A DNA stretch of 64,000 nt from PALSA-1353 sp050012375 (GCA_050012375.1 JBEKHH010000008.1:1-64000), one strand, 5' to 3'; counted from the stretch's first letter, positions 39,312-48,368 are shown. Translations and numbers: made by a program. The notes: a model not told the origin generated them from the sequence alone.

Positions 39312-40247
39312 TCATTGCACGATCCCCTTGGTCAATCGCATGAACGCCGTTTCCAGATTGACTTCTTCCTCTTTCAGCAGATTGATTTGAAACCCCGCCG
39401 AGATGAGTTGGGACGGGATGAAGCTGAAATCCTGCACGCCGGTTTTAAGCAATACCTGGATGAATCCGCCATTGGGCGCCGCGCTTTCGACATCCGGATG
39501 CTGCGCCAGCAGCGCCGCCGCCTGTTCCGGCGCTCGCACCACGCCGACCTGTACCACCGTCCCCGCCCTGGCCCGCTTCAAGATGTCCGCCACGGGCCCG
39601 CTGTAAAGCAGTTCGCCCCGCTCGATGATGCCGATGGTATTGCACAAATCCGCCAATTCCGGAAGGATGTGCGAAGAGATCAGGATCGTCTTTCCCATCC
39701 GCCGCAGTTCCTTCAGAAGTTCGCGCATCTCAATTCGCGCCCGCGGGTCCAGGTTCCCGGCCGGCTCATCCAGCAAGAGCACCTTCGGATCGTGCACCAA
39801 AACCCGGGCGATCGACAAGCGCTGTTTCATCCCGCGCGAAAGCCCGTCAACGGCCGCATCCCGCTTGAATCCCAAATCCGTCAGCTCCAGCACGTCGCCG
39901 ACGATCTTCGTGCGCTGCGCCCCGTTAATGTTGTACGCCGCCGCGAAGAATTCCAGATATTCCTGCACCCCCATGTCTTCATAAGCGCCAAAATAATCCG
40001 GCATATATCCGATCAGCGGCCGAATGGAACGCGACTGATATCCCACCACATAATCGCAGATGCGGGCCTCGCCCCAGGTTGGCTGAAGCAGCGTCGCCAG
40101 GATTTTGATGGTCGTGGTCTTCCCCGCCCCATTCGGCCCGATGAAACCGAAGCAGTCGCCTTCGTTGATTTCCAGATTGAGGTTCGACAACGCCACCAGC
40201 GTGCCGTAACGCTTGGTCAGGTTGACCGTTTTGATCACAACGCCCAT
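39312..40247 (-). CDS. ABC transporter ATP-binding protein (GldA/CcmA-like)
   Basis: ATPase of 311 residues. Walker A GPNGAGKTTTIK, Q-loop near GYMPDYFGAY, signature VDGLSRGMKQRLSIARV, Walker B VLLLDEPAGNLDP and switch His in LISSHILPEL are visible. The signature has Leu-Ser-Arg-Gly rather than LSGG, normal for the ABC-2 exporter class. A C-terminal domain of about 90 residues is typical of this class. It is encoded upstream of the double permease and should energise it. Confidence 0.93.
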   Translation of the reverse strand: MGVVIKTVNLTKRYGTLVALSNLNLEINEGDCFGFIGPNGAGKTTTIKILATLLQPTWGEARICDYVVGYQSRSIRPLIGYMPDYFGAYEDMGVQEYLEFFAAAYNINGAQRTKIVGDVLELTDLGFKRDAAVDGLSRGMKQRLSIARVLVHDPKVLLLDEPAGNLDPRARIEMRELLKELRRMGKTILISSHILPELADLCNTIGIIERGELLYSGPVADILKRARAGTVVQVGVVRAPEQAAALLAQHPDVESAAPNGGFIQVLLKTGVQDFSFIPSQLISAGFQINLLKEEEVNLETAFMRLTKGIVQ

Positions 40248-40305
40248 GCGATAATCCCGCGCCTAAAGCCCGCGACGTCGCCGTGGGCAGAAACTGCCGA
40301 TCCCA

Positions 40306-42747
40306 TTACCCGCCAGGCTTCGTCGAAGGCTCACCATACACCGCCGACCGATCCAGTGGCAGCACAAACTGGTAAATCGTCGTTCCATTCCCATTCACCG
40401 GCGAATCCGCAACCGTCAGCGGCACCGGCAGGGGGGTTCGCGTCAGAACATTCTCCACCGTGCCCCGCGCGCAAATCACCAGCCCTCCGGCGCTCAGCGC
40501 CGGCGACAAATCCAACTGCCTCGCTCCACGCCGGTACAATTCATATCGATTCGAATGCGCCGCCGCCGGCCAGGGCGGCAATTGCTCGAACAAGGTCAGC
40601 ATCGGCAACGCGTAATCCAGGTCGCCAATCACATCGTCTTCCTTACTTCGCCAATAGCGGCTCCACGATGCCGGCCGAAGTTCCTTGTCCCCCATCTGCC
40701 CCCAAGCCGTATCCTTCCCCATCGGCTGGCGGCCCTTGTTCAGATCTTCCAGATTCATCAGATTCGCCGACACCATCAAATCGTCCAGCTTCAGCGAATC
40801 ATCCTTCGCCCATTTGTTCACATAGATGATCTCCGTGTCCCGCATGCTGGTTTCGGCCGCATCAGCCCGGACCGGCTGTTTGAACGCCAGGAACACGTGC
40901 ACCAAATCATACCCCGTGTGATTCACCAGCGTCCCCACCAGCTTATTGCTCGCATCCAGCTTCACGGCGTCCCCGGCCACGTCGATCGTCCCCTTGATCT
41001 CTCCCACCCAGTGCCCCTGCAAGTCCTTCGACGAACTGCGATAGGGAATCGATACCGACACCGGATCCGATTCCGAATCGTCGCGCACCTGGATTTGATA
41101 CTCCAGGTACGTTCCCCCATCGTCGCCGCTGTTGGCATACTGCGGATGAAGACCAAACGGCGTGAGATAACTCACCTGGTGAGCGGCGGTGTCGCCCAGC
41201 GCGATCGTCTCAAGGCCATCCTGTCGGATATACAGCCCCAATCGGCTGTCGATCACCCCCACGCTTTCACCCGCCGCGTAGCGCACCACGCTCAGGTGAT
41301 GAAGTATCGGCGGCCCGCGCACCACCACCTTGACCAGCAGGGCCGTCAGCCCCGTCGCCGCCACCGCCGTCAAGGCGAAGAAAAACCAGCTCAGATGAAC
41401 CTGTTTCCGCGCGGCCAGAACAAAATAAATCCCCGGACCCGCCACCAGCCAGTACAAAATGAACGAAAAACATGCGATCGACAGCAGCGCCGCCGCCGTG
41501 CTGGTCAATTCCATCCCCCGCAGCAGCGGCTTGCCAAGGTCAATCCCGTCCCCCGGCGTCCATAAGTCCTCCACCCCGTCCTGCGGCTTGTAATCCTCCG
41601 CCACCGATTTCGGATTGTTCCAGTCGAAGACCTGGTCCCACACATACCGCCAGCCGCTTTGCGCCTTCTGCGTCAAGGCCGAATTTCCCAAATCCTGCGC
41701 TACCCACGTCACCGCCCCCAGCCCCACCCCTTTACGCGCCAGCCACGGCGTGAACGACACCGCGCCGCCATCGTCCCACCGCAACCATTGATCCACCTTC
41801 GCCCCCGCCAGCGCCGCCACACGAGCCACCTTGAACGTCCCCAAATTCTTCGGCCAACTCGCTTGCTCCGCCGTCGGATGCGCCAGCCGCTCCAGCGGTT
41901 CCAACTCCGTTCGATCCACCATGGGAATGGTCCACTCCCCATTAACCAGCGCCCCGACCGGCAGAATCTCTTCAAATGGCTTTACCTTAAACGCCTCGCT
42001 GGGTTGGCAAATCACCAGGTGGCCCCCCTGATGCACCCATTGCAGCAGCGCTTCCAATGACGGCGTGTGAGTTCCGGAAACCAGAAAATTCGCGTCCGCG
42101 TCCATCCACACGATCGCGTCCACCGCCTCGTATCCGATCACGTTCGACGGCAAATCCCGCGGCGCCACCGTCACCGCATCCACATCCTCCAGCACCCCCT
42201 TTTGCTGCGAATAATCCGAAATCTCCGGCTTGTCCGTCCCGTCGGTCACGAACAAGATCAGCTTTCGGCTCCGCGCCGGATCACCCGCCGATCGCGCCGG
42301 ATCGACGTTAAGAATCGTCGATGTCAGCGGCAGCGTCGAAATCTGCTTGCCGTCCTTGTCGCAAAGAAAAACCTTCAACTGCGCGTTGAGCGTGTTCAGC
42401 GTGGTCGTCAGGTCCGTCGCATCCGGCAGCCCGCCGTCGGTCGGCTTGGGCTTGAAAAATACCCAGTAATTTTCAGTCGTGGCCGGCTTTCCCTCCACGT
42501 TTCCCCCAAGCGTCTCCAACTGCGTGTACGTCACCCGATCCCGATTCAAATCTTCCTGGACGATCTGAATTTGGTACGCCTGCGAATCGGCGCTTTGGCT
42601 GGTCAATTGCACCAGCATCGGCGTCCAGCAGTCCGGCCGGTAATGATTATTGAATCCAACGGTCAGCACCTGTCCCCGAGCCTGAGCCAACGCCATCGCC
42701 GGCATAGCTAAAATCAGGAACCCCGCCACAAGAAAACGCATCGACAA
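40306..42747 (-). CDS. Large signal-peptide and membrane-anchored protein next to an ABC exporter
   Basis: Protein of 813 residues with a signal peptide (MSMRFLVAGFLILAMPAMALA) and a large N-terminal extracytoplasmic part of about 400 residues. Within it, HLVICQPSEAF after WVHQGG and the LILFVTDGTDKPE stretch resemble a class I glutamine amidotransferase-like or DUF4350-like fold. Two hydrophobic segments (about 415-445 and 455-480) follow, and then about 330 residues with no recognised domain. It stands 58 bases upstream of the ATPase gene and is likely co-transcribed, so it may be an exporter accessory, comparable in position to GldG. No catalytic residues are evident. Confidence 0.7.
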   Translation of the reverse strand: MSMRFLVAGFLILAMPAMALAQARGQVLTVGFNNHYRPDCWTPMLVQLTSQSADSQAYQIQIVQEDLNRDRVTYTQLETLGGNVEGKPATTENYWVFFKPKPTDGGLPDATDLTTTLNTLNAQLKVFLCDKDGKQISTLPLTSTILNVDPARSAGDPARSRKLILFVTDGTDKPEISDYSQQKGVLEDVDAVTVAPRDLPSNVIGYEAVDAIVWMDADANFLVSGTHTPSLEALLQWVHQGGHLVICQPSEAFKVKPFEEILPVGALVNGEWTIPMVDRTELEPLERLAHPTAEQASWPKNLGTFKVARVAALAGAKVDQWLRWDDGGAVSFTPWLARKGVGLGAVTWVAQDLGNSALTQKAQSGWRYVWDQVFDWNNPKSVAEDYKPQDGVEDLWTPGDGIDLGKPLLRGMELTSTAAALLSIACFSFILYWLVAGPGIYFVLAARKQVHLSWFFFALTAVAATGLTALLVKVVVRGPPILHHLSVVRYAAGESVGVIDSRLGLYIRQDGLETIALGDTAAHQVSYLTPFGLHPQYANSGDDGGTYLEYQIQVRDDSESDPVSVSIPYRSSSKDLQGHWVGEIKGTIDVAGDAVKLDASNKLVGTLVNHTGYDLVHVFLAFKQPVRADAAETSMRDTEIIYVNKWAKDDSLKLDDLMVSANLMNLEDLNKGRQPMGKDTAWGQMGDKELRPASWSRYWRSKEDDVIGDLDYALPMLTLFEQLPPWPAAAHSNRYELYRRGARQLDLSPALSAGGLVICARGTVENVLTRTPLPVPLTVADSPVNGNGTTIYQFVLPLDRSAVYGEPSTKPGG

Positions 42748-43122
42748 GAAATGTATGCCCCCCGTCGGAGGGCGTCAATTCTCCCCCGAACGCCAACCCA
42801 ACCACGAAGAATTAAAATGCAACCGCAGAGACGCGACTCGACTGAGCTCGCCGAAGTCCGAGGCGCGGAGGAAGACGCAGAGAAGATTGTGTAGATCATT
42901 TTCGGAAACGATCTCAGCGGCTTGCCGACTTCAGTCGGCAGGATTGTGCCGGTGAACGTGTTCACAACCCGCTACAGATGGATCGAAAACCCCCTGGCGA
43001 CGGATAAAAATCAGATGCACGCAGATAAGACTCAATCCCAATCGCATTTCCATCTGTGTGCATCTGCCTTTACACGTATGGCAATCCCGGCGCGCCGGGA
43101 CTCTGCGTCTTTTGGCGCGTCC
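42748..43122. other. Gene-free spacer built of repeats
   Basis: 375 bases with no credible ORF. In order: a one-armed ACCGCAGAGA-family fragment (42821-42880), a small perfect hairpin TGCCGAC-TTCA-GTCGGCA (42923-42940), an imperfect inverted pair CAGATGCACGCAGAT / ATCTGTGTGCATCTG (43012-43066), and the 30-base segment with the TCCCGGCGCGCCGGGA palindrome (43080-43109). Confidence 0.85.
43080..43109. repeat. 30-bp direct repeat, left copy, with 16-bp palindrome
   Basis: Identical over 30 bases to 45658-45687. Both start with GGCAAT, contain the palindrome TCCCGGCGCGCCGGGA and end with CTCTGCGTC. The flanking upstream phrase ATCTGTGTxCATCTG is shared as well. Together the copies bracket the PEP-CTERM gene and the XRE gene. 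Confidence 0.93.
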
Positions 43123-45252
43123 TCAACAGTAATTCACCCGTCGTAACAGCAACAGGCATGAAAGAAACAAACCAGAGGCAGTAGTGGACGGTTCTGGCAC
43201 AGTCGTAACCTGCGAAAGACCCGCGGCAGCAGAATCTAACGCGCCAAACTGGGCGCCCTCAAGCGTCGTCGGATCAAGCGAGGCAATTTGCGACTGAAGA
43301 AGGTCGAGATCGGATGACGTGAGGCCCATTCCGACAAGAAGCGAAGTCGTGTTTGCGTCAAATCCGTTTGCGGCGATCTGCTGCTGCAGCGATTCGAATG
43401 CGGTCGGATCAAATGAGAAATCGGTAAAACCATCGGCCTGGAGCAAAGAATCCAAGGAGTTTATATCCTCCACGGATTGGCCAGCGGCCTGATTGTACGC
43501 AACGAGATACTGCAGGAAGGCATCGAGTTGAGCCGCAGCACTCAAGGGGGCATTTCCCTGAAGCGCCCCGGCGTATTTGTCGAGCGAATCATTGGCCGCT
43601 TGAAGATATGAAGCAGCAGAAACGATCGAGGTCATCGAATCCGCGACAGCTTTATCAATGCCGGTGTTTCCCGTCGATGGGAGATGGAGAATCGCATCCG
43701 GCAAAGCAGCAGGGGTTGCAATCGACTGATAGTCGGTGTCCACCGGGTCCGATCCAAAGACTTCCAGTTCATTCGCAAGCACCGTACCGTATGAAAAATT
43801 CACAAGCGCCAAAGCTGCGTGGACCGGCTCGCCCCCCGACGTTCCCCATTCGTAGTTGGCGATTTGCACGAGGTTGGGCAACTGCAACAGAGATTTTAAC
43901 GTGTCGGTTTGCAGCGTATTGGGCGCCACCATTAGAGCTAGGCTTGCCCCGGCCGCCAACGGATCTGGATTAGTCGCGGCTAGCGCAATCGTTCCGACCT
44001 CGCCGGCTGTGTGTAGGTTTTCCCCTGCTGCCGAGGCAAAATCTTTTAAGAACTGGTTGCTTAGTGGTTCCGCCAACGCGCCGAGTAATTGCGTTGACAA
44101 ATCGATCGAGTTCAGCGTCGGCGTGGAAAATGCGGTGCCATCAGCTTGCGTGAAATTTGGAAGCTGCCGAAGAAGCATATTTGGCGCGGGAAATTGAGCA
44201 ATGGGTGGTGCCGCAGTTACCGGAGAAACAGACGCCGTGCTTAATAGTGTGTACGGCGTCAGCAGAACCGCGTGCGTTTGACCGGCGGAATTTGTTCCAC
44301 TGCCGACGATCTGGTCAAGATTGTTGATTCCACTCGCCTGTTCAAGTGTCCAACCTGAGTTCGAGGGAATGAAGCTGTTAAGGTCACGCATGCTGCCGCT
44401 GCTGTAGATGAACGCGTGACCGTTGGAAGAACCGACCACCTGACCGCTGCCATTTATTCCGTTAGCAGCGCTTTGGCTGCCGCCAAGTACGCCCAAATCT
44501 TGCAGAGGGCCACCGCCGGTGGAGAGGAAAGCATGTTGGGTGCCGCCGGTGGTGAGGGACCAACCCACGATTTGGCCGTCGTTGTTTATCGCATTGGCTG
44601 CACTTTCGCTGCCACCCAAAGTTCCCAAATTCTGTATCGGTCCGGTACCGGTGTAAAGGAAGGCGTTTTGATTGCCGCCGGGTGTCACGGAGTAACCAAC
44701 GACCTGTTGGCTGTCATTAATACCGGAAGCGACAGTCCCACTACCGCCAAGTGTGCCTATATTCTCAGTCGATCCGGTGCTGGTGCGCAGGATGGTGTTG
44801 TAGCTCCCGTTCCAGGCCAGCGCCGCAACATCGCCATTGTTGTTGATGAAGGCTGCTGCTACATACGACCCCCCAAAAGTGCCGAGATCGTCTGTCGAAC
44901 CGTTTTGATTCCAAACGTAGGCATCTTGTGTGCCATAAATGCCAACCCCCTGCGTGCCGGCTATTTGACCCAGATCATTTATCGAATTGGCACCGCTATA
45001 TTGGCCGGATGTCCCTAAATCCTGAAAGGAACCTTGTGCCGATTGTAAAAAGGCATGTTCACGCCCATCATTGGCCACAAAGCTCCCGACGATTTCCCCA
45101 GAATCGTTGATAGAGGCAGCCTCGAGCGAACCGATATTGCTGAGGTCATACAATGGCCCAAGATCGGTGATTGAATAAGATATTTGGGCAAATCCGGCCC
45201 GGCTTACGAGTAGTACAATTGCAACGATTCCGCCGCAGAAATTTCGCCGCAT
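43123..45252 (-). CDS. HAF-repeat PEP-CTERM surface protein
   Basis: Predicted exported protein of 709 residues with a signal peptide (MRRNFCGGIVAIVLLVSRAGFA), AAGGAG seven bases before its ATG, and about seven HAF-type repeats between residues 30 and 330. Each repeat has the form LGxxGGxxSxAxxINxxGQxVG, then HAFL and xxLG, for example LGVLGGSQSAANGINGSGQV. The middle 300 residues are Ala/Ser/Leu-rich and unassigned. The C-terminus has the PEP-CTERM pattern: VPEPSTTASG, a hydrophobic stretch and basic RR. Such signals are cut by exosortase and anchor proteins to the cell surface or exopolysaccharide. The DNA is less GC-rich than the flanks and is bracketed by direct repeats, suggesting acquisition. 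Confidence 0.85.
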   Translation of the reverse strand: MRRNFCGGIVAIVLLVSRAGFAQISYSITDLGPLYDLSNIGSLEAASINDSGEIVGSFVANDGREHAFLQSAQGSFQDLGTSGQYSGANSINDLGQIAGTQGVGIYGTQDAYVWNQNGSTDDLGTFGGSYVAAAFINNNGDVAALAWNGSYNTILRTSTGSTENIGTLGGSGTVASGINDSQQVVGYSVTPGGNQNAFLYTGTGPIQNLGTLGGSESAANAINNDGQIVGWSLTTGGTQHAFLSTGGGPLQDLGVLGGSQSAANGINGSGQVVGSSNGHAFIYSSGSMRDLNSFIPSNSGWTLEQASGINNLDQIVGSGTNSAGQTHAVLLTPYTLLSTASVSPVTAAPPIAQFPAPNMLLRQLPNFTQADGTAFSTPTLNSIDLSTQLLGALAEPLSNQFLKDFASAAGENLHTAGEVGTIALAATNPDPLAAGASLALMVAPNTLQTDTLKSLLQLPNLVQIANYEWGTSGGEPVHAALALVNFSYGTVLANELEVFGSDPVDTDYQSIATPAALPDAILHLPSTGNTGIDKAVADSMTSIVSAASYLQAANDSLDKYAGALQGNAPLSAAAQLDAFLQYLVAYNQAAGQSVEDINSLDSLLQADGFTDFSFDPTAFESLQQQIAANGFDANTTSLLVGMGLTSSDLDLLQSQIASLDPTTLEGAQFGALDSAAAGLSQVTTVPEPSTTASGLFLSCLLLLRRVNYC

Positions 45253-45312
45253 CTCCGTCTCCTTCAGCCGAGCCGCATGGACTCGCCATGTACAGACAAT
45301 TGCGAAATGCTA

Positions 45313-45320
45313 GGTATACC
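45313..45320. promoter_or_regulatory. Palindromic GGTATACC in divergent promoter region
   Basis: GGTATACC is a perfect 8-bp palindrome in the 106-base region between the divergent PEP-CTERM and XRE genes, extended to the imperfect CTAGGTATACCCTGTAG. It could be the operator of the XRE regulator. A TATCAT at 45336-45341 resembles a -10 for the XRE gene. Confidence 0.35.
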
Positions 45321-45358
45321 CTGTAGAGCTATTCCTATCATAACGGCATTTTGCTCTC

Positions 45359-45574
45359 GTGCAAGGCCGAAATTCCGTTCTTGTCGTCGCGGGAGTCGTG
45401 AGAAGGCTGCGGAAAGAACGCGGTTGGTCGCAAGAGGCGTTCGCGTCAAAATGCAACCTCCATCGCACCTACGTTGGCGCCATCGAGCGGGCGGAAGAAA
45501 ATCTCACATTACGCACTTTGGATAAGTTGGCGAAGGCGTTGGGCGTACACCCGGCCGATTTGTTGCGGTCGTGA
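45359..45574 (+). CDS. XRE-family HTH transcriptional regulator
   Basis: Small DNA-binding protein of 71 residues consisting of one HTH_XRE domain: VVRRLRKERGWSQEAFASKC, HRTYVGAIERAEENLTLRTL, LAKALGVHPADLL. This matches C.AhdI-type controller proteins and Cro-like regulators (GWSQEAFA, YVGAIERGExN). The start is GTG 45359; no strong ribosome-binding site is seen, so the start is uncertain. It is divergent from the PEP-CTERM gene. Controller proteins of this type often regulate restriction-modification genes, but none is adjacent. Confidence 0.82.
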   Translation: MQGRNSVLVVAGVVRRLRKERGWSQEAFASKCNLHRTYVGAIERAEENLTLRTLDKLAKALGVHPADLLRS

Positions 45575-45623
45575 AATTAAGCCATCGATTTCCAAACCGG
45601 GGTCTTTCATAAAGGATAGATTG

Positions 45624-45735
45624 GGTTTTATCTGTGTCCATCTGATTTTTCATCCGTGGCAATCCCGGCGCGCCGGGACTCTGCGTCCGTCTCAGCGTCC
45701 TCCGGCCTCCGCGGTTGCATTTGATTCCTCGCGCC
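45624..45735. repeat. Right copy of direct repeat plus one-armed repeat fragments
   Basis: Contains 45658-45687, identical to 43080-43109, preceded by TTATCTGTGTCCATCTGATT and followed by a CTCCGCGGTTGCATTTGATT right arm of the ACCGCAGAGA family. The corresponding left arm is missing here but a left-arm-only copy exists at 42821, on the other side of the block. Confidence 0.85.
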
Positions 45736-46062
45736 CTCCCCGGCTGCCGAAACCGCATCACCGCATATTTTTTGGAGAAAATTCCCGGATTTTTCCAAAA
45801 CACGTCCAAAACCTTCACCTCCTGGACCCTTTAATAGAGGGACACACATTTTTCCATCACCCGTCGCCGCGGCGACCGATTGAAGCGTTAAGCATCCATG
45901 TCCACTGAATTCGATCATCAAGGCCCCCGAATCTTCCATTCTCGATGGGAATCCCGGGGCCCAGAGCGAATCTTTCGAGTATTATTGGGGGATTCTGGGA
46001 CATTTGGGACATAGAGCACCCCACCCGGAGCCCGAATTTTGACAGCCGTGAAGAAAAAAATG

Positions 46063-46245
46063 AATTGAACGGCGGAGACGCTAAGACGCTGAGTGAGACG
46101 CGGAAAAGAGTTTTTGCCACAGATGAAAAATCAGATGGACACAGATAAGAACCAATGCAATTGCATTTTCATCTGTGTGAATCTGATTTCTATCTGTGGC
46201 AAATATTGCATTTCTCTGCGTGTTCCGCGTCTCTGCGGTCCAATT
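46063..46245. repeat. Nested double inverted repeat
   Basis: The inner stem (46114-46202) is TTGCCACAGATGAAAAATC paired with GATTTCTATCTGTGGCAA, including CAGATGGACACAGAT / ATCTGTGTGAATCTG. The outer stem is AATTGAACGGCGGAGACG paired with CGTCTCTGCGGTCCAATT. One repeat family appears inserted within another. Confidence 0.9.
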
Positions 46246-46349
46246 TGTTTTTGAATTCCTTCGCGGCTGTCTTCGTGATCTTCGCGTCTTCGCGGTTGTA
46301 TTGCACGATGGATGACATCTTCCCTGTTCATCCGCTATGATTCGCAGTT

Positions 46350-47594
46350 ATGCCTGCTGAAATTAAATCCGCCTCGCCGCCGCGCCGGCTTTATCTGGAT
46401 AACGCCGCCACCAGCTTCCCCAAGCCGACGCAGGTGACCGAAGCCATGGTCCGTTACGCCACGCAAATCGGCGCCAGCGCCGGACGCGGGGCCTATCGCG
46501 AGGCGGCCGAGACCGGAGAATTGCTCAACGAATGCCGCCGACGCCTCAGACGGCTTTTCAATGGCGAAAAAAGCGAGCACTTTGTTTTCACCCTCAATTG
46601 CTCCGACGCCCTGAACTTGGCCATCAAGGGACTCATCGATCCCAATCGCAAGGGTCACGTCATCTGCACCCAGGTCGATCACAACTCCATCCTCCGTCCG
46701 CTGAATGCGCTGACGGATGGCGGGCTGATCGAGCAGACGCGAATCGCCGTTGATCCAACCACCGGCCTGGTTGATCCCGATGACATCGCCCGCGCCATCC
46801 GCCCGGGCACCCGGCTCATCGCCGTCACCCACGCCAGCAATGTGACCGGCACGGTTCAGCCCATTCGCGAAATCGGGAAGATCGCGCAAAGCCGCGGAAT
46901 CCCCTTTGTCGTGGACATCGCACAATCGGCCGGGCATCTGCCCATCGACGTGCAGGCGGATGGCATCGACCTCCTGGCCGCTCCGGGGCACAAAGGGTTG
47001 CTCGGACCCCTGGGGACCGGTTTTCTTTACATCCGGCCCGGCATGGAAAAGGTCCTGCGTCCGATCCGCGAAGGCGGCACCGGCTCCGCCAGCGAAAGCG
47101 ACCGCCAGCCCGATTTCCTCCCCGACAAGTACGAAGCCGGCAGCCACAATGCCATCGGAATTATCGGACTATCCGAAGGTGTGCAATGGGTTTTGTCCCA
47201 GGGCATCGAAAACCTCGCCGCGCGCGAGGCCGTGCTGTGCGGGACCTTCATTGATGGAATTAGCGACGTGGAAGGACTTTCCTATTTCGGTCCGCGCGGA
47301 GTCAAAAATCGTCTCGGCGTGTTTTCCGTGAAGGTGGAAACCCTCGACCCCCATGAATTAGCGATGGTGCTGGAATCAAATTATGGAATTCTCACCCGCG
47401 CGGGGATTCATTGTGCGCCGCTGATTCACCAGGCCATTGGAACGGCGGCATCCGGCGGAACCACGCGTCTGAGTTTCGGCCCATTTTTAAGCGGACAAGA
47501 CGTGAATTTCGCGGCCGATGCCCTGGCCGACATTGCCGCCACCGTAGAGCGGCACAACCCCTCCAGGCGGGGCGTTCAGCAGATTATTTCGTAA
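46350..47594 (+). CDS. Cysteine desulfurase-like aminotransferase class V
   Basis: PLP enzyme of 414 residues, of the cysteine desulfurase family that releases sulfur from cysteine. It starts RLYLDNAATSFPKP. The PLP Lys is in LAAPGHKGLLGPLGTG, and the His-Asn region is QVDHNSILRPL and THASNVTGTVQPI. The active Cys segment is RAGIHCAPLIHQ. TIGR01977-type (cysteine desulfurase family, not IscS/SufS) has the same APGHKGL and GIHCAP motifs. There is no isc/suf gene nearby, so the destination of the sulfur is unknown. It overlaps by 19 bases, end to end, with a small convergent gene. Confidence 0.9.
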   Translation: MPAEIKSASPPRRLYLDNAATSFPKPTQVTEAMVRYATQIGASAGRGAYREAAETGELLNECRRRLRRLFNGEKSEHFVFTLNCSDALNLAIKGLIDPNRKGHVICTQVDHNSILRPLNALTDGGLIEQTRIAVDPTTGLVDPDDIARAIRPGTRLIAVTHASNVTGTVQPIREIGKIAQSRGIPFVVDIAQSAGHLPIDVQADGIDLLAAPGHKGLLGPLGTGFLYIRPGMEKVLRPIREGGTGSASESDRQPDFLPDKYEAGSHNAIGIIGLSEGVQWVLSQGIENLAAREAVLCGTFIDGISDVEGLSYFGPRGVKNRLGVFSVKVETLDPHELAMVLESNYGILTRAGIHCAPLIHQAIGTAASGGTTRLSFGPFLSGQDVNFAADALADIAATVERHNPSRRGVQQIIS

Positions 47595-47794
47595 GCGATG
47601 GGATAAGGAATCAAATCCGGCCGCACCAGATGCAAGCGGCGGAGGCGCACTTCCATCGGCCGGTACGCAACCTGCGGCGCCGATTGCACGCACTTCCCGG
47701 CGACCGGAGCGTCCTTCGCACCCAGGCCGCTTGAGCCGGCCATAGCGCAAAGAAGTAAACCCGACGAGACCAATCGACGAATTCTGCGGGCCAT
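47576..47794 (-). CDS. Small exported protein of unknown function
   Basis: Predicted protein of 72 residues starting MARRIRRLVSSGLLLCAMAG (signal peptide, hydrophobic core, likely cut after GLGA). The mature part ends in LHLVRPDLIPYPIAYEIIC. The frame extends upstream to 47854 but ATG 47794 gives a clean signal peptide. I do not recognise a family. It converges on the cysteine desulfurase gene, overlapping its last 19 bases. Confidence 0.5.
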   Translation of the reverse strand: MARRIRRLVSSGLLLCAMAGSSGLGAKDAPVAGKCVQSAPQVAYRPMEVRLRRLHLVRPDLIPYPIAYEIIC

Positions 47795-47993
47795 GTTTTG
47801 TTCCAGAAAGCTGACGAGCGAAACCGACAATTCGCGGAAAATGCCGGTTCGCATCTAACGTACCGCGACGGCCCGGTTCCTCCAACAAAAAAATCGATTC
47901 GCAACACCCGCCGAGTTGTTTCTCCTGGCAAGACAGGCAAAGGGTGCGGCCCATCCGGGAGATTGCTCATATTCAATTCAATTTAATGCCGGA
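47795..47993. other. Spacer, no feature recognised
   Basis: About 200 bases upstream of the small exported protein and downstream of the YqjK-like gene, both on the minus strand. I see no gene or long repeat. Confidence 0.5.
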
Positions 47994-48368
47994 TTAAGCT
48001 GCTGATGCAGGCTGTTGGATGGACGGCGCTCGATTCATTTGCGCGATCATCACCGCCCTAAACAGCGGCTGAGCCACCGCATAGATTCTCGCGACCAGGG
48101 AAACAAACCTGGCCACCCGCCCGCGGGGGTGGTCCACCGGGCCGGCTTGCGGCGAAGGCGCTTCCACCTGCTTCGGTTCCCGATCAATGACCCTGGTTGC
48201 GGCAAATCCCGCCACAACCGCCGCCGCAACCGTCCCCCAGGGATGGGCACGCGCCCAACAGCGCGGATCAACGCTTTGGATCGCGTCGTGCCTCAGTTCA
48301 CGTATCGCCAAGCGCATCCCCGCCTTGGCTCGGCGGCATTGATCCTCGAGATATTCGCCCTCACCCAT
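47994..48368 (-). CDS. Small protein with one hydrophobic stretch, third gene of a YqjD/YqjE-like operon
   Basis: Protein of 124 residues. ATG 48368 overlaps the stop of the preceding gene (ATGGGTGA), with GGAG six bases before it. It has an N-terminal charged helix and a hydrophobic stretch HPWGTVAAAVVAGFAATRVI, the pattern seen in DUF883/YqjD C-termini, followed by EPKQVEAPSPQ and a basic region. It lacks clear homology I can name; the position matches YqjK in the E. coli yqjDEK operon. Association with the inner membrane is likely. Confidence 0.6.
   Translation of the reverse strand: MGEGEYLEDQCRRAKAGMRLAIRELRHDAIQSVDPRCWARAHPWGTVAAAVVAGFAATRVIDREPKQVEAPSPQAGPVDHPRGRVARFVSLVARIYAVAQPLFRAVMIAQMNRAPSIQQPASAA

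Larger units (their letters stand above)
45575..46349. other. 775-base gene-free region of repeat fragments
   Basis: No credible gene. It holds the right 30-bp direct repeat with its ATCTGTGTCCATCTGA-type flank (45624-45735), a stretch with GGGGGATTCTGGGACATTTG (about 45988-46012), and a large nested inverted repeat (46063-46245) followed by CTTCGTGATCTTCGCG phrases up to the cysteine desulfurase start. Confidence 0.8.

Noticed and set aside
39258..40829. A + strand frame of over 500 codons opposite the ABC ATPase
   Set aside because: It is a mirror of the ATPase gene, which has all ABC motifs; its own sequence is low-complexity Arg/Pro/Gln.
43123..45252. The HAF-repeat gene was considered a beta-propeller or adhesin with enzymatic function
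   Set aside because: Only HAF repeats and the PEP-CTERM end are visible; no catalytic motif supports an enzyme.
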